Shown here one piece after another: positions 1-7,452 of a stretch of DNA of 38,030 nucleotides; the stretch's first letter is position 1, and each line of letters starts with the position of its first letter. The stretch is taken from positions 1-38,030 of the forward strand of contig CAMBQP010000031.1 of the NCBI GenBank assembly GCA_945869955.1, given 5' to 3'. The DNA is from Schlesneria paludicola DSM 18645. GTDB taxonomy: Bacteria; Planctomycetota; Planctomycetia; Planctomycetales; Planctomycetaceae. Under the pieces are notes generated by a model, which was not told where the DNA came from, did not search any database, and saw only the letters and a list, made by a program, of their open reading frames with translations. The translations under genes and the position numbers were made by a program.

Positions 1-1485
1 CACAATCGGGTCGACGGGTTCCTTGAGCATGGATAACCAGACCTGACGCGGGCTATCGGGCCCGAGAGGGGGTTTGGGCTCTGGCCATCGGTAAATCGCC
101 CATAAAAACATGGGGAGCAACACCATCGCTGCCATCCCCAGGCGGAAAGACCAGGGTAACGAGCGATTTTTGAGGGGGGAGGGCGGAATCTCGACCAACG
201 GGACGATCACAGGGGACTCGACGGACTCGAGTTTCTCGTGGGATTGCCCCCATTCCTGCAGTGCCGTCGCCAGATCCTGCCCCGTGGCATAGCGCTGGGT
301 CGGATCTTTGGCGAGGCATTTCAGGCAGATTTCGTCTAATTTTGCCGGGATCGTCGGTTTCAGCGTCCTCAGTGGCAAGGCGGGTTTATGAATAATCTGG
401 TGCAGTAGTTCGTTTCGGGATGTCCCTAAAAAAGGGAGACGCCCGGTCAGCAGCTCGAACAGGATCACTCCGAGCGAATAGATGTCCGACCGTCCGTCAA
501 GCAAGTCCACTTCTCCCCGAGCCTGCTCGGGTGACATATGAGAGTACGTTCCGTCAACACTGCGACCACGACCAAGTTGCTCGGCTTCCGAGATCGCGAG
601 GCCGAAATCGGTGATCACTGGCGAACCATTCGGACGCAGCAAGATATTGGCCGGCTTGATATCGCGATGATAAAGCCTCTGCTGATGGGCCTTGTCGAGA
701 CTGAGGGCCAGCGAGTGAACAATCTCGACAGCCCGATGACACGAAAGGGTCCCGGACTGGATTTGAGCTGCCAGTGTCGGCCCTTCGATAAATTCCGAAA
801 TGATGAAAAACGCAGAATCCATCTCATCGGCGTCGAAAATCTTCACAATCCCTTGATAGTCAACGCTCCGCTGTTTTCTGGCTTCATTAAGAAAGGAAGT
901 GCAACTCACCTCATTGTTTTCAGGGAAATGTCGTGGGACCTTAATTGCGATCGTTTGCTGAAAATTGGCATCGTAGCCTTTCCAGACTTCACCAAATCCC
1001 CCCTTACCAACTCGTTTATCAAGTCGGTATCGGCCATTCATCCCCACGGTTTGGCCCGCTTGCCAACCTCGTTCTTTCCGGGGCGATCTTCCCGCTGGTT
1101 GAATCGCCGGCTTCTGCAACATCAAGGTTGGCTGAAATTGTGATGAAATTAAGGTTCCATCGGCTGATACTGTCGCCTCTGCGGAGAACATCTCGCGCTC
1201 GACCAAGTCGAAACAGGATTCCACCTGCTCCACAAAATCAGGAAACCGCTGTCGGTACGATTCTCGATCAGAACCCAGTTTTTTATTCTGCCGAAAGCGA
1301 AGTTCAATGAGAAGTAGGTCACCAAAAGCCTGAGATTTAAGGGGAACAGGAACTCGCTCCATCCACGACTCAATTGAGGTCGCACCATCAGACTGCAGCT
1401 TCTCTTGAAATGAGGCCCGCAGCGATTCGACGAAATCGGATGCCTCAGGAAAGAGTTTGGTCTGAGATTCATCGCCTGAGTGCAT
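1..1485 (-). CDS. Serine/threonine protein kinase with C-terminal membrane anchor (partial, C-terminus outside window)
   Basis: The frame is open from an ATG at 1485 to base 1 with no stop, so 495 residues are visible and the C-terminus is missing. The kinase domain (about residues 154-415) is complete: glycine loop GKGGFGEV at 160-167, ATP-binding lysine K182 in AIK, catalytic loop HRDIKPAN at 273-280 (D275), DFG at 293-295 and the activation-segment end GTYSHMSPEQ at 312-321. About 150 residues precede the kinase domain; similar pre-kinase regions are common in planctomycete kinases but have no assigned role. A hydrophobic segment at about 447-465 follows a proline-rich linker and should anchor the kinase in the membrane with an exported C-terminal sensor part that is cut off here. 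An AAGG-like site lies upstream of the chosen start. The substrate is unknown; Hanks-type eukaryotic-like kinase is certain from the motifs. Confidence 0.95.
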   Translation of the reverse strand, partial: MHSGDESQTKLFPEASDFVESLRASFQEKLQSDGATSIESWMERVPVPLKSQAFGDLLLIELRFRQNKKLGSDRESYRQRFPDFVEQVESCFDLVEREMFSAEATVSADGTLISSQFQPTLMLQKPAIQPAGRSPRKERGWQAGQTVGMNGRYRLDKRVGKGGFGEVWKGYDANFQQTIAIKVPRHFPENNEVSCTSFLNEARKQRSVDYQGIVKIFDADEMDSAFFIISEFIEGPTLAAQIQSGTLSCHRAVEIVHSLALSLDKAHQQRLYHRDIKPANILLRPNGSPVITDFGLAISEAEQLGRGRSVDGTYSHMSPEQARGEVDLLDGRSDIYSLGVILFELLTGRLPFLGTSRNELLHQIIHKPALPLRTLKPTIPAKLDEICLKCLAKDPTQRYATGQDLATALQEWGQSHEKLESVESPVIVPLVEIPPSPLKNRSLPWSFRLGMAAMVLLPMFLWAIYRWPEPKPPLGPDSPRQVWLSMLKEPVDPIV

Positions 1486-1625
1486 GATAAACACCTTGTT
1501 TGGTGATCGAAATCGCAAATCCAAAGTCATCAATCGCGGGGGCGTGTATGCATTTTAGCAGTGAGATCATTCATATTGCAAGTATTTTGTTTTTCCTGAG
1601 TTTTCATTATGGTGCTTCGGCAATG

Positions 1626-2249
1626 TCAGCAGTCCGAATTCGCCATTTTCTGAGACAGCAGGTTCAGCGACGCGTACAGCGTCCCCTCGTCCGTTTCGTC
1701 AATCAGGGTGATGCTTCGCAGTGGTGCCCGATTCAAAGAAACCATCCGTTTGCGGGGATTCATCGACTGAATCCAGCGACGTTCCGCAAAGAAGGCGCCG
1801 GGATTCTCGATCAGGCGTTCGGTGAGCGAGATCTGATCCAGTTTTTGGGACGCAGTGGTGGTCGAGGAATGGCTGGCGGGCAAGCCGCTGAGCGGTTGTC
1901 GCAGCCAGGACAGGAATCGGGGCGAGGTGTGGTCTCCCTGGAACGGCCACCAACTGGGGATTCGCGTTGCAGCCACTTCTTCCCAGGCGCCATTCAATCG
2001 ACGATGCAGGCGCGGAACAAACAGCAACCCGGTTGAGGTGCCGATCAGTTCACCAAAGCTCGGCAAATCTCGGCGATCGACTCGTACCGACCCCAGCGTC
2101 ATCAGCGGTCGACCCAGGATCCTGTCCAACGTTTCCCGGTCGAGGTCTGGCCGTTCCAGATCGATCTCGACCGCGCATTCCGGGCACAATCGCGAATGCG
2201 GTTCGACCCACGCGAAACAACCTTGACAAAGGACCAGCAAGTTCGGCAT
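1626..2249 (-). CDS. Hypothetical protein with N-terminal zinc-ribbon-like CxxC pair
   Basis: The product is 207 residues from ATG 2249; an in-frame ATG at 2276 would add nine hydrophobic residues. I prefer 2249 because the cysteine motif then follows at once. CxxC at residues 8-11 and CPEC at 22-25 form a compact treble-clef or zinc-ribbon candidate, as in many nucleic-acid- or protein-binding zinc ribbons. The rest is Arg- and Ser-rich with no membrane segment or enzyme motif I know. The gene lies upstream of the kinase on the same strand with about 140 bases between, and is divergent from the Tsr3-like gene. Neither start has a clear ribosome binding site. Function unknown; the cysteine pairs argue that it is a real gene. 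Confidence 0.6.
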   Translation of the reverse strand: MPNLLVLCQGCFAWVEPHSRLCPECAVEIDLERPDLDRETLDRILGRPLMTLGSVRVDRRDLPSFGELIGTSTGLLFVPRLHRRLNGAWEEVAATRIPSWWPFQGDHTSPRFLSWLRQPLSGLPASHSSTTTASQKLDQISLTERLIENPGAFFAERRWIQSMNPRKRMVSLNRAPLRSITLIDETDEGTLYASLNLLSQKMANSDC

Positions 2250-2330
2250 TCGCAAAACCAAAAAGACAAAAACCATCCCCGCGAATTATGGAGCATACCG
2301 CCGGAATTTTGAAGAGCCCAGACAAAAGAA

Positions 2331-2402
2331 GGTTCAACCACAAACCCCGCGCGAGGTACAAATCCTTTCCTCTGCAGCAAACAGGACCCCACGGACCCTG
2401 AA
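2331..2402. repeat. Dispersed repeat R2, copy A
   Basis: This non-coding stretch of about 72 bases aligns along its length with 33204-33277 in the same orientation. Both share GGTTCAAC(C/T)ACAAA(C/T)CCCG, a second ACAAATCC about 20 bases on, a CTGC(A/C)GCAAACA block and a final G(A/T)CCCTGA. A short CCCG/CGGG dyad sits between the two ACAAATCC-like words in copy B and is degraded here. It lies in the divergent gap between the zinc-ribbon gene and the Tsr3-like gene. Confidence 0.7.
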
Positions 2403-2455
2403 CGCCAGACCCGGCTGGCTTGACCGGTACTACGGGATCATTCATTCTTCGCAAC

Positions 2456-2977
2456 ATGATCCCACCTGTTACCATCATCGTCGTGCATCCGCGTGAGCGA
2501 CGCTCAAAATGCACTGTCCAGCCGCTGCGCCAACAGCCCGGTTTTCAGTTCTACAAACATCCCCGCTTTCCCCAGGAACTGACGGGATATGTTCGTCTCG
2601 GGCTGGGTGGACCGGTCCTTAGTACCGCCGACCAGGATTCCGGCCTCTTGGTGCTCGACGGAACCTGGCGCTGGGTGGAACCGATGGAACGACTGGTCGC
2701 AACACTCCCCATTCGCAGCCTGCCACCGCTGACGACTGCCTACCCTCGGTCCTCAAAGGTAAGCGACAACCCTGACGGCGGACTGGCCACGGTCGAAGCG
2801 ATTTATGCCGCTTACCGTTTACTGGGACGCGATACAACGGGGTTACTCGACCACTATCGGTGGGGAGAATCGTTCGTTGAATTGAATCGCTCGTTCTGGC
2901 CACAGGGAATCGACGAGTCGCTCGGTTCGCCGCCGAAATCACTTGATCACCCACAGACTGAATCACCCACCGCGTGA
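2456..2977 (+). CDS. Tsr3/DUF367-like aminocarboxypropyltransferase-family protein
   Basis: The 173-residue product starts at ATG 2456, directly before the conserved opening ([13 protein letters not shown] at about residues 6-18). It then shows [15 protein letters not shown] (about 62-76), [14 protein letters not shown], an ATVEAIYAA helix, and [15 protein letters not shown] near the C-terminus. This order matches Tsr3: a GLxVxD-(C/G)xW strand, an LP..(A/T)xYP or ANP loop, a VEA helix and the F/Y-WG-xxF-xxN end. Tsr3 proteins in eukaryotes and archaea transfer the 3-amino-3-carboxypropyl group of S-adenosylmethionine to a hypermodified uridine of small-subunit rRNA. The DGTW motif also recalls DTW-domain tRNA acp-transferases, a related family, so the RNA target in this bacterium is open. 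The protein should be cytoplasmic. Membership of the superfamily is clear; rRNA as substrate is inference. Confidence 0.85.
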   Translation: MIPPVTIIVVHPRERRSKCTVQPLRQQPGFQFYKHPRFPQELTGYVRLGLGGPVLSTADQDSGLLVLDGTWRWVEPMERLVATLPIRSLPPLTTAYPRSSKVSDNPDGGLATVEAIYAAYRLLGRDTTGLLDHYRWGESFVELNRSFWPQGIDESLGSPPKSLDHPQTESPTA

Positions 2978-3110
2978 ATCACCCCTAGCCTGAGCCCTCT
3001 AGCAGGCTCGCGGCATTTCCCGGCAAAGGATCCCAGCGCGACCCCAAATCCTCGGTGATGAATCCGATACCGACCTGTTTTCCCCTCTCATCACCCCCCT
3101 GTGATCGATC

Positions 3111-3150
3111 AAAAAACAGGGCTTGAGGTCTATGAACCCCTCAAGCCCTG
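3111..3150 (-). terminator. Intrinsic terminator of the Tat-exported isomerase gene
   Basis: A perfect 12-bp stem (CAGGGCTTGAGG at 3117-3128 with its complement at 3139-3150) encloses a 10-base loop. Six A residues at 3111-3116 become a U6 run just after the stem when read on the minus strand. It lies 67 bases past the stop of the minus-strand gene ending at 3217, the classical rho-independent form. Confidence 0.9.
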
Positions 3151-3216
3151 CATACGCCTCTTTCAACGGTCCCCGGTCGACGGTTCCCGGTCCCCCTTGA
3201 AACCAATTCACGCACC

Positions 3217-4149
3217 TTACGCCAGCTCGCCACGAACAGTTTCCAGCAGTTTCTTCGTCAGCTTGATGCCGTCTGCTTCGCTGTGCTTGGAACCTTCGTA
3301 TTCGATACCGATCCAACCTCGGTAACCGTACGACAACACGATCTGCAGCATCCGCCGGAAGTCGGTTTTGGTTTCATTTCCGGCCGCGTCAAATTCGTGA
3401 GACTTGGCACTGACACCCTTGGCAAATGGCATCAGCTCTTCCGTCCCCTTGTAACGGTCGTAATTCACGTTGTTCGCCACCCGGAAATTGCCAAAGTCAG
3501 GAAGCGTACCGCAGTTCGGATTGTTGACTGTGTGAATCGTCGACGAAAGCCATGTCCCGTTGGACGACAGCCCGCCATGATTTTCCACAATCACACCAAT
3601 CTGATGCGTCGCCCCGAATTCACTCAGTCGTCGCAAACCATCCGCCGCCAGCTTCATCTGTTCGTAATAATTGCCGCTCGATTGAGCATTCACGCGAATC
3701 GAATGACAACCCAGGAACTTGGCCGCTTCGACCCACTTCTTATGATTGTCGACCGCTTCAAGTCGCTTCGTCTCGTCAGGATCCCCGAGCGCCCCTTCGC
3801 CATCGCACATAATCAGCACATTCGTGACGCCGTGATCCGCCGATCGTTTCTTCAATTCCCCCAGGTAGGCGGCATCTTTCGCCTTATCCTTGAAGAACTG
3901 ATTGACGTACTCGATCGCCTCAATCCCGAATTCGGTCTTCGCGATCTTGGCGAAGTCGAGCGGATCCGCTTTCTTATCGAAAAACGTCCGGTGCAGTGAC
4001 CATTGAGCCAAAGAAATCTGGAAGGGCAAGGCTTTTCCGTTCGGAGCATCTGCAGCGAGCAGGCTGGGGGCGAACGAAGCCACACCGGTCGAGGCGATCA
4101 ATCCTGCCGATGCGGACAGGAACTGGCGACGAGATAACGACAGTGACAT
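3217..4149 (-). CDS. Tat-exported sugar phosphate isomerase/epimerase-like TIM-barrel protein
   Basis: The 310-residue protein starts at ATG 4149, preceded by AGAGGA about eight bases upstream; a longer upstream extension of the frame lacks such a site. A twin-arginine signal ([11 protein letters not shown] at residues 6-16, then a hydrophobic stretch ending near AADA) marks folded export. The mature part has the AP-endonuclease-2-like TIM-barrel pattern of the xylose-isomerase-like superfamily: [10 protein letters not shown] near the start, a central H-S-I-R-V-N strand, V-E-N-H-G-G (a likely metal-binding glutamate and histidine), and a C-terminal WIGIEYEG strand with another acidic ligand. 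Planctomycetes carry many Tat-exported members; substrates are mostly unknown, with sugars or sugar acids likely. A strong terminator follows. The fold is well supported, the substrate is not. Confidence 0.9.
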   Translation of the reverse strand: MSLSLSRRQFLSASAGLIASTGVASFAPSLLAADAPNGKALPFQISLAQWSLHRTFFDKKADPLDFAKIAKTEFGIEAIEYVNQFFKDKAKDAAYLGELKKRSADHGVTNVLIMCDGEGALGDPDETKRLEAVDNHKKWVEAAKFLGCHSIRVNAQSSGNYYEQMKLAADGLRRLSEFGATHQIGVIVENHGGLSSNGTWLSSTIHTVNNPNCGTLPDFGNFRVANNVNYDRYKGTEELMPFAKGVSAKSHEFDAAGNETKTDFRRMLQIVLSYGYRGWIGIEYEGSKHSEADGIKLTKKLLETVRGELA

Positions 4150-4275
4150 GAAGATTCCTCTGGAAATTCTAACAAAAAAGTCGGCGAAACGAGCATCGTC
4201 TCTGTCAGAATCTATATCGCATGCACCCACGTTTGAAAACCGTCACGCCGGGTCAACCGACCGAGTAGCCGTTCA

Positions 4276-4321
4276 CAGTTCGGGGACTGGGTCATTTTTC
4301 CCGCGACAAAGTGAAGATCCA
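4276..4321. repeat. Dispersed repeat R1, copy 1 (single arm)
   Basis: The core GGGGACTGGGTCATTTTTCCCG at 4282-4303 followed by GACAAAGTGAAGATCC matches 37877-37920 with only a few differences over about 45 bases. Its first bases form a small imperfect dyad (CAGTTC with GGACTG). Unlike the second copy, no clear inverted partner arm is found downstream, so this copy looks truncated or solo. Confidence 0.75.
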
Positions 4322-4470
4322 CCACATCCCGGTCGAAGGGGAAGAATCGGTTGGTTTCGCGCAGGAAAATCCTCGAGTTTTAAAGCCTTAACGGTGAATG
4401 ACAGCGGCCCCAGTCCAAATTCCCTCGGTCAAATCCGGGTTATCCCGGTAATCCGCCGTAAAAAATGCGA

Positions 4471-4501
4471 CTGGCATCCGACTTGGAAAGTGAGTTATAC
4501 T
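4471..4501 (+). promoter_or_regulatory. Weak promoter candidate before the small membrane protein
   Basis: TATACT at 4496-4501 is a good -10 word but has no good -35 at 17 bases. CTGGCA at 4471-4476 is 19 bases away. Read instead as a -24/-12 site, TGGCA with TTGGA at the right spacing has the GG but lacks the usual GC at -12. Neither reading is strong. Confidence 0.25.
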
Positions 4502-4570
4502 TTTCACAACACGGCGCCGATGATTCAGCAGGTGACCTCAGCATGCATGACGATACGGGGATCGAAACGG

Positions 4571-4762
4571 ATGGCAAGTAACCTTTCAAAGAATTTGGTC
4601 TTCGGATCGTTTGCTGCCGCTGGCGGTGTCGCCCTGCTGTCGCTGCTCGACCTGGTCCTCAAAGTCCCCTTCGCAGGGTCCGTCACCATGGATATCCTGT
4701 TTATCCTCAGTGCCGCAATCGTCGGTTATCTCGGCTGGGACGCCTATAAAGATCTCTCTTAA
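4571..4762 (+). CDS. Small two-helix membrane protein, function unknown
   Basis: The product is 63 residues from ATG 4571. Two hydrophobic segments (about residues 10-30 and 38-55) are joined by a short loop, and the protein ends in GWDAYKDLS, so it should be a two-pass inner-membrane protein. Starts at 4520 and 4547 in the same frame would add 17 or 8 polar residues; 4571 is chosen because GGGGAT lies about ten bases before it and the hydrophobic core follows. I have an impression of similar short proteins in planctomycetes but can name no family. It stands alone, divergent from the isomerase gene. Confidence 0.62.
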   Translation: MASNLSKNLVFGSFAAAGGVALLSLLDLVLKVPFAGSVTMDILFILSAAIVGYLGWDAYKDLS

Positions 4763-5023
4763 GATCGGCTTCATGACCCGGTGATCAAATCGATCAGGCG
4801 ATCAATCGACCCAGGGCCACGCGCCGTGAACGCCCCGATTCTTTTGAAGGCGCCGATACTAGCCCGGGTGTTGTAATCACCCCAGCCACGTCGATCTCAT
4901 CCGAGATACCCCAGGCGATACCCCGAAGACCGAACCCGACCCCTCGTTGGGATCGGGCAAATCGAGTCTGAACTTGTGGCAGCCGATCGGGAACCAAACG
5001 GTCGGGAACCAGACCAGCCCGAA

Positions 5024-5230
5024 TCAAACGGTGTCGTCCACCGTCGCTTTGGTGTATCCCAACCCGCGAATCACTTCCAGAACTTCGCTCCACGTCGGAA
5101 ACATCCGACCGTTCTTCCGCTTGTATTCATCGATCGCCTTCATGAACTCGACTTCATCCTGCGAATAGTCCCGCTCACACGTCGTCGGATCGATCATCTT
5201 GCGCCGCTGAACTTTAGGACGGTCGCTCAT
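5024..5230 (-). CDS. Small conserved-looking hypothetical protein
   Basis: The 68-residue product starts at ATG 5230. It is charged and soluble, with an acidic DYSQDEVEFMKAIDEYKRK helix, then GRMFPTWSEVLEVIRGLGY, a pattern compatible with a small helical or winged-helix unit. The same frame is open up to 5419 and an ATG at 5353 is possible, but the upstream part is low-information, Arg/Ser-rich sequence, so the shorter form is preferred. No clear ribosome site precedes either. It follows lctP on the same strand, 320 bases downstream, and is probably expressed separately. No function can be assigned. Confidence 0.55.
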   Translation of the reverse strand: MSDRPKVQRRKMIDPTTCERDYSQDEVEFMKAIDEYKRKNGRMFPTWSEVLEVIRGLGYTKATVDDTV

Positions 5231-5553
5231 CGTTCGTTCGGGTCTGTCGCTCGCGGAATCCTTCAGGGAACTCCGATCAGGATTGCCAATCCGGCGATTT
5301 TGCAAACGGCGCTCGATGGCAGCACCCGCTTCGATTCCAGTAATGTCTAACATACTTGTATCAAACCTCAACCGAGGGGAAGTAAAGAAGAGAAAAGCGA
5401 GCCATGCGGTCCTTCGCATCGTGTCGCTTCCAAAGACTCTGACTTCCGAAGTATGACCTCAACTTTTTCGATTGCGTCGAGAGTTTAGGTTACGAAACTC
5501 TGTTCAATTGAGGAAACTTTGCCGGTTCATTGATTCTGACGATTACAGCGATT
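5231..5553. other. Intergenic gap after lctP with nested inverted repeats
   Basis: No gene is seen apart from a possible N-terminal extension of the small protein. CCTCAA (5457-5462) pairs with TTGAGG (5508-5513), and inside it AGAGTTT (5480-5486) pairs with AAACTCT (5495-5501). This nested dyad could end lctP transcription on the minus strand, but no T-run follows it. Confidence 0.4.
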
Positions 5554-7236
5554 TTAACCGGGAATCATCCAGGTCAGCACGTAAGCTTGCGCAAGCGTCA
5601 ACGCACCGACGAGCGCCGCCAACACCACACTATGCAGAAAGACAAAACGGAGGATTTTTCCCTCGCCACCCTTTTGTTCTGTCGCCACCGCCGCCACCAC
5701 GATGCTTTGCGCATCAATCATTTTGCCCATGACACCCCCCGTACTATTCGACGCCACAATCAGAATCGGGTTCAAGCCCAATTGTTCCGCTGTGATCCGT
5801 TGCAAACTGCCAAACAGGGCGTTCGACGATGTGTCACTGCCAGTCAGGGCCACACCCAGCCAACCCAGCAGTGGGGCAAAGAACGGATACCACGGACCCG
5901 TCTGCGTAAACGCCAGACCCAGTGTCGCGTCACTCCCCCCATACTTGGTGGTAAACGCCAGCGCCAGCATCGCTGCGATCGTGAACAGGGCCCAACGCAT
6001 TTCCCTAAGAGTTCGACCGAACTGGGTGACAAATTCCCTCGGAAAAATTCCCAGCCACATCGCCGTCAGGATCGAGGCCAGAAAGATGCCGGTTCCGGTC
6101 GTCGATAACCAGGGAATCTCCAGAACCGCCTTTTCAGGCTCTGCCGCACGATCTGACCCAGGGGCGACCGAAGCGACTGGGGCGGTTCGATAAACGACCT
6201 GATGCAATCGGGGTATCGGCAAAGAAAATTTCGTCCATCCCGCCAGCACATTCGGCTGCGAGGCGGTTCCGCCATCAAGGGTCGTCTTGACCGAAGGCCA
6301 ACCCCAGGCAAACACCATCACCGATAGAAAGACCCAGGGGACCCACGCTTTGACCAGTTGACTGCGGGTCAAGGGGGGCTCGGTCAGCTCGCCCGTCGTG
6401 GTTTCATCGGGAAACCGCCAGATTTCCCGTGGCTGCCAGAAGCGCAGCATCATCGCCAGCACGATCAAGGATCCCAGCCCCCCGACAACATCGACCAGTG
6501 CCGGTCCGTGAAAATTGGCCATCACGAACTGCAGCGACGCAAATGTTCCGCCGCAAACCACGACCGCCGGCCAGCAGCCGACCAGACCCCGCCAACCCGA
6601 CATCACCACCACCAGCCACGCGGGGACAATCAACGAAAACAACGGAAGCTGACGCCCCGCCATCTGGCACAACTGCATTTCATTCAGCCCGGAAACTTTG
6701 GCCAGTGTAATAATCGGTGTTCCCAGCGCACCAAAAGCGACGGGTGAGGTATTCGCGATCAGCGCCAGACCGGCGGCATACAATGGCGAGAAACCCAGTC
6801 CAATCATCAAGGCAGCACAAATCGCCACCGGTGTCCCGAAACCAGCAGCCCCTTCAATGAACGTTCCAAAGCAGAACGCAATCAGTAACGCCTGCACTCG
6901 ACGATCTGGTGACAGCGCCGCCACCGATCGTTTCACGATTTCAAATTGACCGCTTTTGACCGTTAAATGAAACAGAAACACCGCTCCAACGACAATCCAC
7001 CCGATGGGCAGCAAACCAAAACAGGCCCCATATCCCGCCGAGGCAAGCGCGACGCTCGCAGGCATCCCAAACCCGAAAACCGCCACAGCCAGTGCGATGA
7101 GCAATCCGACCAGCGCCGACTTGGCCGCATCCAGGCCGGCGGCGAGTAACCCCAACAGCGCAATAATTGGCAATCCGGCCAGCAATGTCGAAACCAGCGG
7201 CGAACCGACAGGATCGTAAACCTGCACCCAAGTCAT
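5554..7236 (-). CDS. lctP: L-lactate permease family transporter
   Basis: The 560-residue polytopic membrane protein has the usual length of the LctP family (TC 2.A.14). The start is ATG 7236, with GGAAGAG eight bases upstream; 14 extra residues of open frame before it lack a ribosome site. About 12-14 hydrophobic segments alternate with short loops. The family signature GTFIEGAAGFGTPVAI occurs about a quarter of the way in, followed by LALIANTSPVAFGALGTP, and the C-terminal GSDTSSNALFGSLQ block is also typical. Members import L-lactate, and some also D-lactate or glycolate, with protons across the inner membrane. No lactate dehydrogenase is adjacent, so the substrate is inferred from the family. 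A long periplasmic or cytoplasmic loop sits between the two halves. Confidence 0.93.
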   Translation of the reverse strand: MTWVQVYDPVGSPLVSTLLAGLPIIALLGLLAAGLDAAKSALVGLLIALAVAVFGFGMPASVALASAGYGACFGLLPIGWIVVGAVFLFHLTVKSGQFEIVKRSVAALSPDRRVQALLIAFCFGTFIEGAAGFGTPVAICAALMIGLGFSPLYAAGLALIANTSPVAFGALGTPIITLAKVSGLNEMQLCQMAGRQLPLFSLIVPAWLVVVMSGWRGLVGCWPAVVVCGGTFASLQFVMANFHGPALVDVVGGLGSLIVLAMMLRFWQPREIWRFPDETTTGELTEPPLTRSQLVKAWVPWVFLSVMVFAWGWPSVKTTLDGGTASQPNVLAGWTKFSLPIPRLHQVVYRTAPVASVAPGSDRAAEPEKAVLEIPWLSTTGTGIFLASILTAMWLGIFPREFVTQFGRTLREMRWALFTIAAMLALAFTTKYGGSDATLGLAFTQTGPWYPFFAPLLGWLGVALTGSDTSSNALFGSLQRITAEQLGLNPILIVASNSTGGVMGKMIDAQSIVVAAVATEQKGGEGKILRFVFLHSVVLAALVGALTLAQAYVLTWMIPG

Positions 7237-7452
7237 TGTCGATCTCTTCCTTAAAAAACGCGAACTGACCGGAGACACATCCCTTCAGTCGGCCAACCAC
7301 CTCCGCTGTCGCAGCCGGCACCATACCGGCATCGCAACGAGAATCACGGCCGAGCGAACGGGTTTCCGATTGTGTCGATCCCGTCAGGTTGGATAGACTG
7401 TGTCTGATGCGTGGCGGGCATGCTACCTTGTTCGTGTCCGCAAAAGAACCTG

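Larger units (their letters stand above)
4150..4570. other. Intergenic gap with repeat R1 copy and a weak promoter
   Basis: No convincing gene lies between the divergent isomerase and small membrane protein genes. The long plus-strand frame here has no start signal and shows no protein-like composition upstream of the small protein. The gap holds repeat R1 (4282-4303 core) and, near its end, a candidate promoter. Confidence 0.6.

Noticed and set aside
538-1143. 201-codon plus-strand frame
   Set aside because: It is antisense to the kinase domain, whose glycine loop, HRD and DFG motifs are all read on the minus strand.
4473-4488. Sigma-54 type promoter before the small membrane protein
   Set aside because: The GG of the -24 part is present at correct spacing, but the essential GC of the -12 part is GG, so it is not claimed as a site beyond a weak promoter note.
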